Made by a program: the position numbers and the translations under genes. Positions 25,833 to 35,302 of a stretch of DNA of 64,000 nt are shown here, one piece after another. Within the stretch, counting starts at the first letter, position 1. The number at the start of each line of letters is the position of its first letter. The notes under the pieces were generated by a model, which saw nothing but the letters and a program-made list of their open reading frames with translations, was not told the DNA's origin and searched no databases. Source of the DNA: Senimuribacter sp049852125 (GTDB lineage Bacteria; Bacillota; Clostridia; Peptostreptococcales; Anaerovoracaceae); NCBI RefSeq assembly GCF_049852125.1, contig NZ_CP187532.1, positions 2,418,001 to 2,482,000 on the forward strand, read 5' to 3'.

Positions 25833-26069
25833 ATGAAAAAAGAAGAAATGCTGAAAGCCGCTTTTGAACACGCGCTGAACAATCCTGCACTGAACTTTGC
25901 TGACGATGATGTAGACGCTCTGGTCATGACCCAGGCTATGACTGAATTCGCAGCAAAAAACAACTATGATCTGACGAAAGAGGAAATCACTAAATACGTT
26001 GGCAAGCAGATCAAAAACATGGATGAAACTGTAAAGGACTTCAGCTATCAGAACAAAATGATGAACTAA
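25833..26069 (+). CDS. 78-residue protein of unknown function under sigma-54 control
   Basis: Begins MKKEEMLKAAFEHALNN and ends SYQNKMMN. It is acidic, soluble and predicted helical, with no Cys, signal peptide or recognised motif. I do not know the family. The ATG follows GGAGGT at 8 nt. It has its own sigma-54 promoter and upstream element, a perfect terminator (26084-26124), and codon choice like kal. It is therefore a real, probably strongly induced monocistronic gene that shares control with kal and the transporter at 35364. A role linked to lysine (or related amino acid) fermentation is inference from control signals only. Confidence 0.8.
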   Translation: MKKEEMLKAAFEHALNNPALNFADDDVDALVMTQAMTEFAAKNNYDLTKEEITKYVGKQIKNMDETVKDFSYQNKMMN

Positions 26070-26083
26070 AAAATTCTTACTTC

Positions 26084-26124
26084 AAAAGAACCTTTGACTT
26101 CAGTCCACCGTCAAAGGTTCTTTT
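26084..26124 (+). terminator. intrinsic terminator of the 78-aa gene
   Basis: Perfect 15-bp stem, AAAAGAACCTTTGAC with its complement at 26110-26124, then T and G. Probably also ends the convergent operon finishing at 26135. Confidence 0.88.
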
Positions 26125-26134
26125 TGTCATGCTG

Positions 26135-27208
26135 TTAATCTATAAATATCTTTTCTCGACCCAAAATCCGGTCAGCAAAACTGGCCGTTTTTTCCTCTAA
26201 TCTATCCGCGCGTAAAATGCTGCCCGGATCATTAGCCGTCTCCACAAAAGCGAAATTCCCCGGCAAAATAAAATTCTTGTTAAAATTCATAGCGCTGATA
26301 ATTTGCTCTGCCACAATATCTCCTCCGCTGTAGCCCGATATGACCAAAGCATAGACCCTCTTTTTCGAAAAATCATGAGTTCTGAATACGGCGGTCAGTC
26401 TGTTGATAAAGGCTGTAATGTTAGCGCTGACAGCATCATTATAGTTGGGACATATCATAACCAAACTATCGCACTTAATGATCGCCGGATAAACCTGCTC
26501 TACCATAATGCCGCCATAAAAACAGCCTCCCTGCTCGCCAAAGTGAAGACAGTCCTCGTACCGGCAGCCCCTGCAGTCCAGTAGCTGTCCATTACGCAGA
26601 GATACCTCTGTCACGTCGGCATCGTCAGCCAGACACCCTTTGATCCTTTCCCACAAAAGCAGACTGTTCGACGTCCTGCGACTGCTGGCATGAACCGCCA
26701 GGATATTCTGACGTTCCATCCAGGGCATCTGAAAATCCATCAGCCTCTCCACCAGCTTTCTGGTCATCAGCCTATAAGCGCCTGGATTATCTGTATCCAG
26801 AAGCTTACTCATTACGTTAAAATTATACAGTGACCCTGTGGCCTCTACTAAAGGTTTTCCTAAAAACGAACAGCCTGCCTGATTCGCGGAAAACACCAGA
26901 CGTCGCGCCAAACTCTTTGTAAACAGTTCTCCGCTGCCATCTACTACAACCGCTCCGCAGGCGCCTGCCAGACACCCAGGATGAGCGCGAAAATATTCCA
27001 GCATTCGATAATATTCCAAATTTACGCCCGCTTCAGAAAGACAGATCGCAAAAAGTAATTTCCTGCCTCGAAGATCTCGCTTTGAAAGCGCTTCTACAGT
27101 CATAATGTATTCCGCCTGTATGCCGGAAATCGCGCTCTCCAGTACACGATCCATCCTGCTCTCTCGTTTAAATTCCCTGCAAAAGGGTTTGATTACTGTC
27201 AACAACAT
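26135..27208 (-). CDS. flavodoxin-fold NAD(P)H-dependent FMN reductase-like protein with extra N-terminal domain
   Basis: About 357 residues. The C-terminal half (from about residue 165) is a flavodoxin-like FMN reductase domain: NILAVHASSRRTSNSLLLWERI (phosphate loop), then LLDCRGCRYEDCLHFGEQGGC with several Cys, CDSLVMICPNYNDAVSANITAFINRL, and ALVISGYSGGDIVAEQI. The N-terminal half is a separate alpha/beta domain that I do not recognise. Start ATG 27208 follows GAGG. It is the last gene of the operon led by the Kdd-domain activator (32993-35080), 16 bp after the LDH-like gene. It may be an electron-transfer or redox-sensing protein of an amino-acid fermentation pathway. Confidence 0.65.
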   Translation of the reverse strand: MLLTVIKPFCREFKRESRMDRVLESAISGIQAEYIMTVEALSKRDLRGRKLLFAICLSEAGVNLEYYRMLEYFRAHPGCLAGACGAVVVDGSGELFTKSLARRLVFSANQAGCSFLGKPLVEATGSLYNFNVMSKLLDTDNPGAYRLMTRKLVERLMDFQMPWMERQNILAVHASSRRTSNSLLLWERIKGCLADDADVTEVSLRNGQLLDCRGCRYEDCLHFGEQGGCFYGGIMVEQVYPAIIKCDSLVMICPNYNDAVSANITAFINRLTAVFRTHDFSKKRVYALVISGYSGGDIVAEQIISAMNFNKNFILPGNFAFVETANDPGSILRADRLEEKTASFADRILGREKIFID

Positions 27209-27224
27209 TTTAATTCGCCTCTTT

Positions 27225-28196
27225 TCATCCCAACTCGCACAGATTATGATACGCCTGACGAATCCTCTCAAAAAGCAGTTCCGGCAACGGTAAATCTTCG
27301 TAAACCGGCCCATCGGGCGTCATGCGGTTCTTTATACCCAGAAAAGCGCCTCGCTTCTGATCACCCAAGTAAATAGAGCTATAATGCCATTGCCCGCGCA
27401 AGGTCAGCAAAATAGAAATCGCCGCCGAAGAAAGCGCCGGCGCGATATAAGGCTTGAACCCCATCTCTCGTACCCTCCTATTAGCCTCTACGGTCAACTT
27501 CGTCAATTCCGCGGATACACTATCATCGTAATCTACGATACTATCGGCTATAACCAGATCCTCACCATGAGGGCCGTACGCTCTGCCTTCCGCACGATAC
27601 CGGAAAAATCGGGAATCCTTCTCCGCGTAATACAGCGCCCGCGCGTTCATAACGCCTAATCCATACCCTTGAATTTGACTTGGCAGCAGACCTGAGGCAT
27701 CCAAAAAAGCTTTGCACAACGGATCTACCGGATCTGATACCACTGCCACCATACCTTTGTATCCGGCCTTTCCCGCCATGCGTCCATAGTGAGCCGCCAG
27801 CTCCCGGTTAGCCGCCAGCTGCGCCATGCGTACGTCTCCGCCGCTCCCTATAGGAGGAACGCCTTTGCTGGCGCAGAAGATCAAAAGATCACAATCAAAT
27901 AATGCTTCTGTCTGAACCGGTTCCACAGAAGGCAGCGTCTCTAACCCAAAGGGATACCGTACCTGATTGAGTTCCTGTTCCAACCGATCCATATTTGGTT
28001 CATAGATGTCGCATATTCCAATGGAACTGATCACATCGCTTCCCAGAAGCCGCAGTCCTATAAGGACTGTCATTCCCACATCTCCAAGAGCAAGAAGGTT
28101 CACGCGATTCCTTTCGCCCAGATGTACCGGACATTCCGATAAAGGCAGCGGCCGCAGAATCCCTTCCTCCTTACATAAATCCTTTATCCTCCTCAT
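27225..28196 (-). CDS. lactate/malate dehydrogenase-like NAD-binding protein
   Basis: 323 residues. NLLALGDVGMTVLIGLRLLG (about residues 33-52) is a Rossmann glycine motif of the LDH/MDH type, followed by an acidic residue in ICDIYEPN where NAD ribose would bind. LLIFCASKGVPPIG and VVSDPVDPLCKAFLDASG resemble the following LDH strands, though the classical catalytic HGD/Arg pattern is not obvious. It overlaps the 1598-aa gene by 4 bp, so the two are translationally coupled. The substrate is unknown. Its place behind a Kdd-domain activator suggests a role in amino-acid fermentation. Confidence 0.6.
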   Translation of the reverse strand: MRRIKDLCKEEGILRPLPLSECPVHLGERNRVNLLALGDVGMTVLIGLRLLGSDVISSIGICDIYEPNMDRLEQELNQVRYPFGLETLPSVEPVQTEALFDCDLLIFCASKGVPPIGSGGDVRMAQLAANRELAAHYGRMAGKAGYKGMVAVVSDPVDPLCKAFLDASGLLPSQIQGYGLGVMNARALYYAEKDSRFFRYRAEGRAYGPHGEDLVIADSIVDYDDSVSAELTKLTVEANRRVREMGFKPYIAPALSSAAISILLTLRGQWHYSSIYLGDQKRGAFLGIKNRMTPDGPVYEDLPLPELLFERIRQAYHNLCELG

Positions 28197-31100
28197 TTAT
28201 CGCTTTCCTTTCTGCCGTGCTGCCCCAAACGAAGCCGCAGAAGCCTCTCAATATCGTTTTGAACATATACAGACGGCGCTAAATTCTCATCGTAATGAAC
28301 GCCTTCACCGATATCAGGACGGCGAGGGTTGCTGATTACTTCGCCCAGCCTCTTCAAAGTCAGTTTTTTCTCGAAGGTGGCCTGATATTCCCGTTCCAGT
28401 ACGCGTAGAACATCTCTCGCGTTTTCCAAACAGGTCATGGAATATTCGAAGATTGCCTCTGAACCAGCTTCCTTCATAAATGACGGCGTTGTGTACGGCA
28501 GAATCAGGTTGATCGCCGCGTCGACGTCCTTATCAATACTATCGCCTCCGATAAACGGATAGCAATCTCTCTCGTTGAGCCACAATTTCAGATTCGGCAG
28601 GAAATAAGCGCTCTCAACACTGCGGTTTCTCACCGCCATCAGATCTCTGGCGTTACCGGTCAATACCCCGACGATAATTTCTTTTACCTCCACCTGATTC
28701 GCTTTCAAAATCGGATCGAGAATATTCATACGATAGCTCTTGTGAAGAAGATCATCGATAAGAATAATGGGCCGTCCAAAGGATTTGATCGTCTTCGCCT
28801 GATTGTCCAACGCGGAATAGTGCTTCGATTCCGCAATCGTAAAGCTGTCCAGACGATTGGTAAAATATTTCTCCGTATGAAGCGCCTTTGTCACCGTATT
28901 CGGCACTACTACATCAGCAAGTGCTTTGCCAAACGGCACAGACATATACGGCCCTCTCACTCCATTCTTGCTAGGCTCTGTGGACACGCCGTTGAGACGC
29001 GCCACTTTGTTAATGATCTTATTATGAACCGCGCTGGTATTGAAGGACAGTACAATCTGACCCGGATAGATTCCTGTTAGCACACGCAGCAGTCTGCTAT
29101 GCGCCTCATCGATGGCCTTCAATACCTCGGGATTTTTGTTCAGCGGATTTTTGATTACCGTTTCTACATCACGGAAAATGATCATAGGCGATTTCATATC
29201 TGCCGCGTAGATCGGCTGTTCGCTCCCCGGATCAGCAATATTGACAAATCCCTGACGGCGCAACGCGTCGATCACCCGCTGATTCATGCCGGCCTTATCT
29301 ACCGGATGATATACCACATAAGCGAAATCTCTTGCCAAAAGCTCAGTCAAAATTTCCGTCAGAACAATTTGGTTCATGCCCGCGATAGATCGCCCTTTGC
29401 CGGAAAACATAGCGCCGATAACGGCAATTCCTCCTGCGGCGCGTTCTCTGATACGGGCCGCGATCGCCGGATCCTTAAACTCGGAAAGCAGCTGACTGGT
29501 TTCCACACGATGCGCCGCGGCAAAAGCAGCCATTTTCTTCTGACGCACGCCGCTTTCAATATAAACCGTTCGCACCTTCTCTCGATTAAGATAGTCTCCT
29601 ATTGCATCCATACAGTATCCCCGATGCTCCAATTCTTCACGAATATCAGAAAGACAGTCCACTGTCCGATGTTCGTAAGCGCTGATATGAATTTCTCGAG
29701 ACTGCAAAACGTGTTTATACGCAGGTTCCCGCAAATACAGGTTTCTGTCATAAATATAATTCTGCGCTACTGTATCGATCAAATTAGAAATATCCCTGTT
29801 CAAATCGATATTCTCTCTTATTCTGGTAGAACTGATATCCTCATAATACTTCTTCAAAGTCAGATTCAATACCTTTGCCGTGATCGGATACCGTTTTTCT
29901 TCCCCTGTATCCTTTTCCTGCTCATTGGATTCTCTGGCAAAGGCGATGTGATTTAACGTATGAATAGAATCCGCCTCCGGCAGCGCCTTATAGCAGGACG
30001 CATTTTTGATCACATCCGTACCTACGGCGATATACAGCTCCTTTCCCGCAAAGGTCTTTTTCAGCTTCCGGATATCCTCAGGGTTCGCAATATTCACCGG
30101 AATATCCTCAGGAAAAATGAACAGGTTATCTTCATCAGCAATGGACATGGTCATGATCTTTCTTCGCTGCAGCCGCGGCTGCGTATTTTTCGACCAGGAA
30201 AACTCGTCTAACGCCAAATATACGGTGAAGCCCATATTCCGGATGGTTGTGGCGACTGCCTTATGTCCCAGACTGAACGGGTCGAAAGTACCAGGAAAGA
30301 AAGCCACCTTCTCACTCTGTGGGAAATCGAAGTCCCCCATCTCTACATGATGTTGAGAAATATACCGGTAAATATGATTGAGAACCGCGGCGTTATTGTA
30401 AAATTCCAATTCATCCTCTTTCTTTTCCGCCAACAGTGTCATCAGCTTTTTATAGCTATGATGGAAAATCTCCGTCTTTTCCTCTAAACGCAGTCCCTTA
30501 CCGCCGAAAATATGCGCGCCTATAGTCCAGAAAGCCTCCTGACTGGTCACTGTATTATATCCAGCGTAGGCCTTTATGATCAAGTTGATCAGTCGAAAAC
30601 GTCGCCTCTCTCTCTTTTCAGCATTCTCCGCAAAGCGTCCTTTGTAAATCGCGTAATGCTCCGCCATAACACCCAAGGTATTGATTACAGACGATACTGC
30701 CATTTCATTGCCGGTCTGCATTATTTTCTGCAGCTCATCAATGGATTCATCCAGCTCCTTTGGCGGCAAATACAGCATAATAATGCCCAGATAGTCCGGA
30801 ATATATTTCGAAAACTGATAGTCCCCCAATTCCAAACCGTTAAACAATTCTACCGTAAGCTCGTTGCGCTGTTCCATAGGCATACGTCCAATCATGGTGA
30901 GGAGTCCCTCTCCCGCCGCCTTCCGTACGGTGACAGTTTCACTGACTTTGATCAAGTTCGCAAAATGAGTTGCCACATGCAGCATTCGTCCGCGATCATT
31001 GCTGCCCTCGATGTATTCTAACATAAAGGAGATATTGGCCACCTTCTGAATCCACGGCGTTCCTGTCTTAAGATCATCCAGAAACATTGTCGCCAGATTT

Positions 31101-32989
31101 TCATCAAAGTCCTCCTCTCCGTCAGGAATATTCATAATGCGGCGCAAATCCGCCTCATACTGTTCCCGGCTAAATCCGTCAAAATAATGGCGCGCCGCCT
31201 TAAGTACGGCAATATTAACGCTGCGGTTATAGCGGCCGTATACGTATTCCAGGAAAAAACGTATCTGACTGATAAATCCTTCTGTACACGTGTCCCGATC
31301 GATCACACACGCCGCATCAAGCAGCATCATTACCGTATCCGCCGTATACTCTGAAAGCGCGTAATACTTCGTCAAAATATCGAAATAATTGTGCCGGCAT
31401 GAAACCTTGCAATAGCTGAGAACAGTCCGCGTAAATACGTCCAACGTTCCTCCGATCCATTTCCGGTGCTGTTCAGTCAGCTTATAGTCCGGATAGATCA
31501 TCCTATCCAGATACTCATCAAAAAGGCTCAGATTGCTGACCAAACGATCCGGCAATTCTATATCAGTCGGCACTTCCTTTTTATATTCCTCACTGAAGCT
31601 GGCCACCATATGTCCCATGATCTCTGCTGATTGGCTGCGGATATCGCTCTCTTTATGCGCCAGCAGTTCATAGAGAAATTTCAGTGCCATCAGCTTTTGC
31701 TTTTCCGTCATATAGGTATGGTACTCTCCAAAGATGCTTATATACGTCCGAAGATTCTTCCACTGTCGCTCGCTTCTCGCCGCCTCGATCAGGCTGGCAA
31801 ACTCACTTTCCTTATGAAAACGACTCATAAGACGAATATTATGGCCGATAGCCGCATACTTTAGCTGATTTACAATCTCCTGCCCTTCCAGCAATACGAT
31901 TTCCCGCCGAACAGGCTCAGGCGGCGCTGACGGCTGACTGGCGAAATCCGCCGGGAACCGCGTGACTACGCCCTTTTCAACCATATAGTCCTCGAAATCC
32001 TTCAGCTTATTATACACCTTTTGATATCGCAGTCTTTTCGCTTCATCTACGTTGTCCAACTTGTTCAGTATGACGTCAAAGGCTTCATCCAGGCTATAGA
32101 AGTGAACAATTTCCTTTCCGTCTTCATCTCTACTGCTTTTCACTCTGAAATCCGCATAGATCAATAGCAAAGATTCCACTGACAGATTTTCCAGTTCCAG
32201 ATCCCATGTGGAATGGTTGGCGGCAATATGACCAATCGTAGGCAGATCGAACCGGTTATAGCACAGATCCGTATAATAATAATGAAGATAGGGTATTCTT
32301 TTTTCTTCACTTTTCCTGCAGCCGTATTTTCCTATATCATGTCCTGCCGCAGCTCCGGACACTAAACCCAAGTCTACAGGTACGCCCGCCATAGATAGCT
32401 GTCTTCCAGCAAACATAGAAACATAGTGTACGCCGCTGATATGCCCCAGAGTATTAAAAGGCGTAATATCAATTCCGATACGCATAAACTCATAGACATA
32501 TTTTGCCCTCACCAGCTTGTGCATACGGATATACTCCTCTGTATAGCCGCCTTCCTCAATTTCAGCATCAGTGAGAAATTCCATATCCTTTGTCGGATCA
32601 AAAGGCAGCCACTTCCGTTCATAGCTATATACCGCCCGTAAAATCTGCAAAAACCACGCTCGTCCTTTTTGACATTGACGTGTTTCTACAGGCTGTCCCA
32701 TCTCCGGAAACAGCTGTCCTAATACATACTTATAGCAGTGACGCTGCCAGCCTTCTTCCGGTTCTTCACGTAATGCTACTACATAATCTCTGACGGTAGT
32801 CAATATATCTCCGGAATGAAAACGACCGTCCCTTCCTTCCGCCTGCAGCAGCTCTAACGACAACGTCTTCCAGTCCTCTCCCTGCAAACAGAGATCCATT
32901 TCCTTCCGAGAAAAACCTATTTCCTTCAGAAATCCCTGTTCTCTCAGCGCCCTGCATATTTCCTCATAAAGCTTCAAATATCTCTTCAT
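28193..32989 (-). CDS. 1598-residue mosaic protein: HD domain, helical repeats, NadD-like nucleotidyltransferase domain, C-terminal phosphoribosyltransferase-like region
   Basis: Very large for a bacterial cytoplasmic protein. An HD-hydrolase segment lies near residue 180-260 (HISGVHYVSMFAGRQLSMAG, AAAGHDIGKYGCR, then GHIAANHSTWD), where the HD pair and spaced His could bind metals. Residues about 370-880 are helical and repeat-like. KVAFFPGTFDPFSLGHKAVA (about 893) is the nucleotidyltransferase signature of NadD/CoaD, with HxGH changed to SLGH, and a later SSTRIRENI resembles the ISSTxIR motif. After about residue 1180 comes AGGIAVIGAMFSGKGRS, then a region with PIILIDDLLHKSYRMN (about 1407), like a PRTase nucleotide loop. 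There is no signal peptide or membrane segment. It lies 3 bp after the activator gene and overlaps the LDH-like gene. Function unknown; domain calls are by motif only. Confidence 0.6.
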   Translation of the reverse strand: MKRYLKLYEEICRALREQGFLKEIGFSRKEMDLCLQGEDWKTLSLELLQAEGRDGRFHSGDILTTVRDYVVALREEPEEGWQRHCYKYVLGQLFPEMGQPVETRQCQKGRAWFLQILRAVYSYERKWLPFDPTKDMEFLTDAEIEEGGYTEEYIRMHKLVRAKYVYEFMRIGIDITPFNTLGHISGVHYVSMFAGRQLSMAGVPVDLGLVSGAAAGHDIGKYGCRKSEEKRIPYLHYYYTDLCYNRFDLPTIGHIAANHSTWDLELENLSVESLLLIYADFRVKSSRDEDGKEIVHFYSLDEAFDVILNKLDNVDEAKRLRYQKVYNKLKDFEDYMVEKGVVTRFPADFASQPSAPPEPVRREIVLLEGQEIVNQLKYAAIGHNIRLMSRFHKESEFASLIEAARSERQWKNLRTYISIFGEYHTYMTEKQKLMALKFLYELLAHKESDIRSQSAEIMGHMVASFSEEYKKEVPTDIELPDRLVSNLSLFDEYLDRMIYPDYKLTEQHRKWIGGTLDVFTRTVLSYCKVSCRHNYFDILTKYYALSEYTADTVMMLLDAACVIDRDTCTEGFISQIRFFLEYVYGRYNRSVNIAVLKAARHYFDGFSREQYEADLRRIMNIPDGEEDFDENLATMFLDDLKTGTPWIQKVANISFMLEYIEGSNDRGRMLHVATHFANLIKVSETVTVRKAAGEGLLTMIGRMPMEQRNELTVELFNGLELGDYQFSKYIPDYLGIIMLYLPPKELDESIDELQKIMQTGNEMAVSSVINTLGVMAEHYAIYKGRFAENAEKRERRRFRLINLIIKAYAGYNTVTSQEAFWTIGAHIFGGKGLRLEEKTEIFHHSYKKLMTLLAEKKEDELEFYNNAAVLNHIYRYISQHHVEMGDFDFPQSEKVAFFPGTFDPFSLGHKAVATTIRNMGFTVYLALDEFSWSKNTQPRLQRRKIMTMSIADEDNLFIFPEDIPVNIANPEDIRKLKKTFAGKELYIAVGTDVIKNASCYKALPEADSIHTLNHIAFARESNEQEKDTGEEKRYPITAKVLNLTLKKYYEDISSTRIRENIDLNRDISNLIDTVAQNYIYDRNLYLREPAYKHVLQSREIHISAYEHRTVDCLSDIREELEHRGYCMDAIGDYLNREKVRTVYIESGVRQKKMAAFAAAHRVETSQLLSEFKDPAIAARIRERAAGGIAVIGAMFSGKGRSIAGMNQIVLTEILTELLARDFAYVVYHPVDKAGMNQRVIDALRRQGFVNIADPGSEQPIYAADMKSPMIIFRDVETVIKNPLNKNPEVLKAIDEAHSRLLRVLTGIYPGQIVLSFNTSAVHNKIINKVARLNGVSTEPSKNGVRGPYMSVPFGKALADVVVPNTVTKALHTEKYFTNRLDSFTIAESKHYSALDNQAKTIKSFGRPIILIDDLLHKSYRMNILDPILKANQVEVKEIIVGVLTGNARDLMAVRNRSVESAYFLPNLKLWLNERDCYPFIGGDSIDKDVDAAINLILPYTTPSFMKEAGSEAIFEYSMTCLENARDVLRVLEREYQATFEKKLTLKRLGEVISNPRRPDIGEGVHYDENLAPSVYVQNDIERLLRLRLGQHGRKESDK

Positions 32990-32992
32990 AAA

Positions 32993-35080
32993 TTATAACC
33001 CGTATTTTAATTTCTTTCTGGCAAGCGTAGTCTGCGGCAATCCCAGTAGACTTGCCGCCCTTCTGGTAGTTCCCTCTTTTTTCAAAGCATATTCAATAAT
33101 TCGTTTTTCCTGCTGATCCATCAGCTGATGAAAGTCCAGCTGCTCGCCTTGCTGAAAGCTTTTCGTCACGTTCAACCTCATATCTCCATAAGCATTCTCA
33201 CTGAGAATATTCGCTGCTTCCTCACCGGAAATGATTTCATCCTTGCTGCTGATTACCAGACGGTGTACGACATTTTCCAATTCCCTCACGTTCCCCGGCC
33301 AATAATACTCGTACAGCTGACTCACCGCATCCGGCGACAGCGCCTTATCAATTTTATACTTATTACACCAATTTCTTATAAACGCCTCCGATAAGCAAAT
33401 AATGTCTTCTCGGCGCTCCCTCAGCGGCGGAACGTCGATACGACAGATATTTAAACGATAATAAAGATCTTCTCTGAATTCACCCTTATCTACCAAAGTC
33501 CTAAGAGGCACATTGTTGGCAACGATAACACGCACATTGACCGAAATCTGCTTTGTTCCGCCTACTCGATAAAACTGATTTTCCTGCAAGACGCGCAGCA
33601 GCTTAGACTGCATATTCAAAGACAGCGTTCCGATTTCGTCCAGAAATAATATACCGTTATTCGCCATCTCAAAGTAACCCGGTTTACCACCTGCCTGCGC
33701 GCCGGTAAAGGCCCCTGATTCATAACCAAAAAACTCTGATTCCGCCAGACTTTCTGTAATCGTCGCACAGTTAATCTTGATGCACGGATTGCCATGACGC
33801 TCACTGTTTTGATGAATTAAGGAAAGAACCTTTTCTTTTCCGACGCCTGTCTCGCCCTGAATAATTACATTGCAATCATACCGGGCCACATTCATAACGT
33901 CCTCCACCATGCTCTTTGTTACAGCGCTCTGATAAATAAAGTCATCTTCTCTTCCCGCATTGGCTATCAAGATGCTTCTGGCATGGTTTTCCGCCAGCGT
34001 CCTGTGGACATTACGTTTCGCATAGAGCCGGTTGATCTCCTCCAGCTTCATTTGGATGTGACGCAGCAGCCGAATTGAAAACTCGGGATAGTCCTTAATA
34101 TATTGATCAAAGGCATACATGGTCACAAACTTTCCCATAGACTCAGCTACCATTTGCGCCTCCGCGTAATGATTCTCCACTGCGTTAAAGTAGACAGTTC
34201 CCAACGCCTTAACGATCATCACTCCCAAAGTTTCCGCTCCACGTATATCTTCAGCAATAATAACCTGTCCTACGCTCATCAGTTCTGCGTTCTTTCTGGT
34301 AATTTCCTCATATGCCTTTAATGGTTCTGTCAAATCCACAAAGTACGTATCCTTTACCAAAGGATGCATCACCCTGCGAATTTCCTCGTGGCTGAGATTC
34401 TCTCGAACATTTTTATCCATGATAGCAGTCACCCGATACTGCGGGCCCACCGCTTCGCGGACTGCCGCTGCGTAAAGCATCGTCGTACAGGCGTTTCGGC
34501 CAATGATGACAAAGTCCTTCATCTGCTGCTCCATGGCAACCTGGTAAACGCCGAAAAGACTACCCGCATCGTCAATAGCCGCCAAGGTATAATCCGGAGA
34601 CAAATCTTCCTTTATCTGACATACCGGCGACGCTGCGAAAAGAATAGCGTATCCGCTGCAAACCAGTTGTCCGTAGTTAAAATCAACTTCCTTAATTTCT
34701 TCTATATGAAGCGGAATGCTGCACAGTGACGTAAGACTATAAATTTTATCTCCCGGTCCTATATCATCCATAAATAAATCCGGTTCACAAAGTTCATCGA
34801 CGATGCCCATAAGTACGCCTGCTGTCTTCGTAAACGGATTGTGCAATTTACCCCGTCTGTGAATAATATCAAGGATTTTCGCCTTAATTCGTTCCTCATC
34901 AAACCCACAGCTGGAACATAGCTGCTGAAAATTATCCCACTCCAAATGGATCCGTTCTAATCTGACTCGCATTTCTCCGCTATGCAGCTTCCAGCTGTTG
35001 TCCAATCTCCACGCGGTAGCTGGGGTAAGACCCTTCGGCTCCATGACTCTGTCCAATCCAAAATTTCTATCCGTAATCAT
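32993..35080 (-). CDS. sigma-54-dependent activator with an N-terminal 3,5-diaminohexanoate dehydrogenase-like (Kdd) domain
   Basis: 695 residues. Residues 1-340 resemble Kdd, the NAD(P)-linked lysine-fermentation enzyme (NFGLDRVMEPKGLTPATAWRL, RRGKLHNPFTKTAG, DFVIIGRNACTTMLYAAAVRE). From about 385 follows a sigma-54 AAA+ domain with Walker A GETGVGKE (about 404-411), the sigma-54-contacting GAFTGA loop (about 450) and Walker B ILFLDEIG. A Fis-type HTH ends the protein (TTRRAASLLGLPQTTLARKK). Start ATG 35080 follows AGGAGA and matches the partial homologue at 1-461. A longer frame to 35197 lacks support. The Kdd domain probably senses a pathway intermediate or coenzyme. It leads a four-gene operon and is divergent from a sigma-54-promoted transporter, the likely target. 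Confidence 0.85.
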   Translation of the reverse strand: MITDRNFGLDRVMEPKGLTPATAWRLDNSWKLHSGEMRVRLERIHLEWDNFQQLCSSCGFDEERIKAKILDIIHRRGKLHNPFTKTAGVLMGIVDELCEPDLFMDDIGPGDKIYSLTSLCSIPLHIEEIKEVDFNYGQLVCSGYAILFAASPVCQIKEDLSPDYTLAAIDDAGSLFGVYQVAMEQQMKDFVIIGRNACTTMLYAAAVREAVGPQYRVTAIMDKNVRENLSHEEIRRVMHPLVKDTYFVDLTEPLKAYEEITRKNAELMSVGQVIIAEDIRGAETLGVMIVKALGTVYFNAVENHYAEAQMVAESMGKFVTMYAFDQYIKDYPEFSIRLLRHIQMKLEEINRLYAKRNVHRTLAENHARSILIANAGREDDFIYQSAVTKSMVEDVMNVARYDCNVIIQGETGVGKEKVLSLIHQNSERHGNPCIKINCATITESLAESEFFGYESGAFTGAQAGGKPGYFEMANNGILFLDEIGTLSLNMQSKLLRVLQENQFYRVGGTKQISVNVRVIVANNVPLRTLVDKGEFREDLYYRLNICRIDVPPLRERREDIICLSEAFIRNWCNKYKIDKALSPDAVSQLYEYYWPGNVRELENVVHRLVISSKDEIISGEEAANILSENAYGDMRLNVTKSFQQGEQLDFHQLMDQQEKRIIEYALKKEGTTRRAASLLGLPQTTLARKKLKYGL

Positions 35081-35158
35081 TTTTTCTCCTATCAGCGCCT
35101 CCAAAACAGCACATTCTAATTTCATCCTATGCCAAAAATAAGAAAAAGTCAACCATTT

Positions 35159-35176
35159 CGACCCATTTTTGGTGTT
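35159..35176 (-). promoter_or_regulatory. candidate activator site for the NhaC-type transporter gene
   Basis: On the minus strand AACACCAAAAATGGGTCG. It shares ACCAAAAATGG and the following TC with the element at 25597-25614 and is about 135 bp upstream of the -24 box. A lone GGTTCA half-site also occurs at 35202-35207. Confidence 0.5.
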
Positions 35177-35302
35177 TTTATTCGAATACTTTTCCAATTT
35201 TGGTTCAGATCATCCTAAATATCTACGGAGAGAGGACATGCTATGCATGTAAGCGCCTCGCAAAATCGTCATTATTCACGAAATTTTATCATTATGTGAT
35301 AT

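Noticed and set aside
35081..35197. N-terminal extension of the Kdd-domain activator
   Set aside because: The start at 35080 has a good ribosome site and lines up with the paralogue at 1-461; the extension overlaps the control region.
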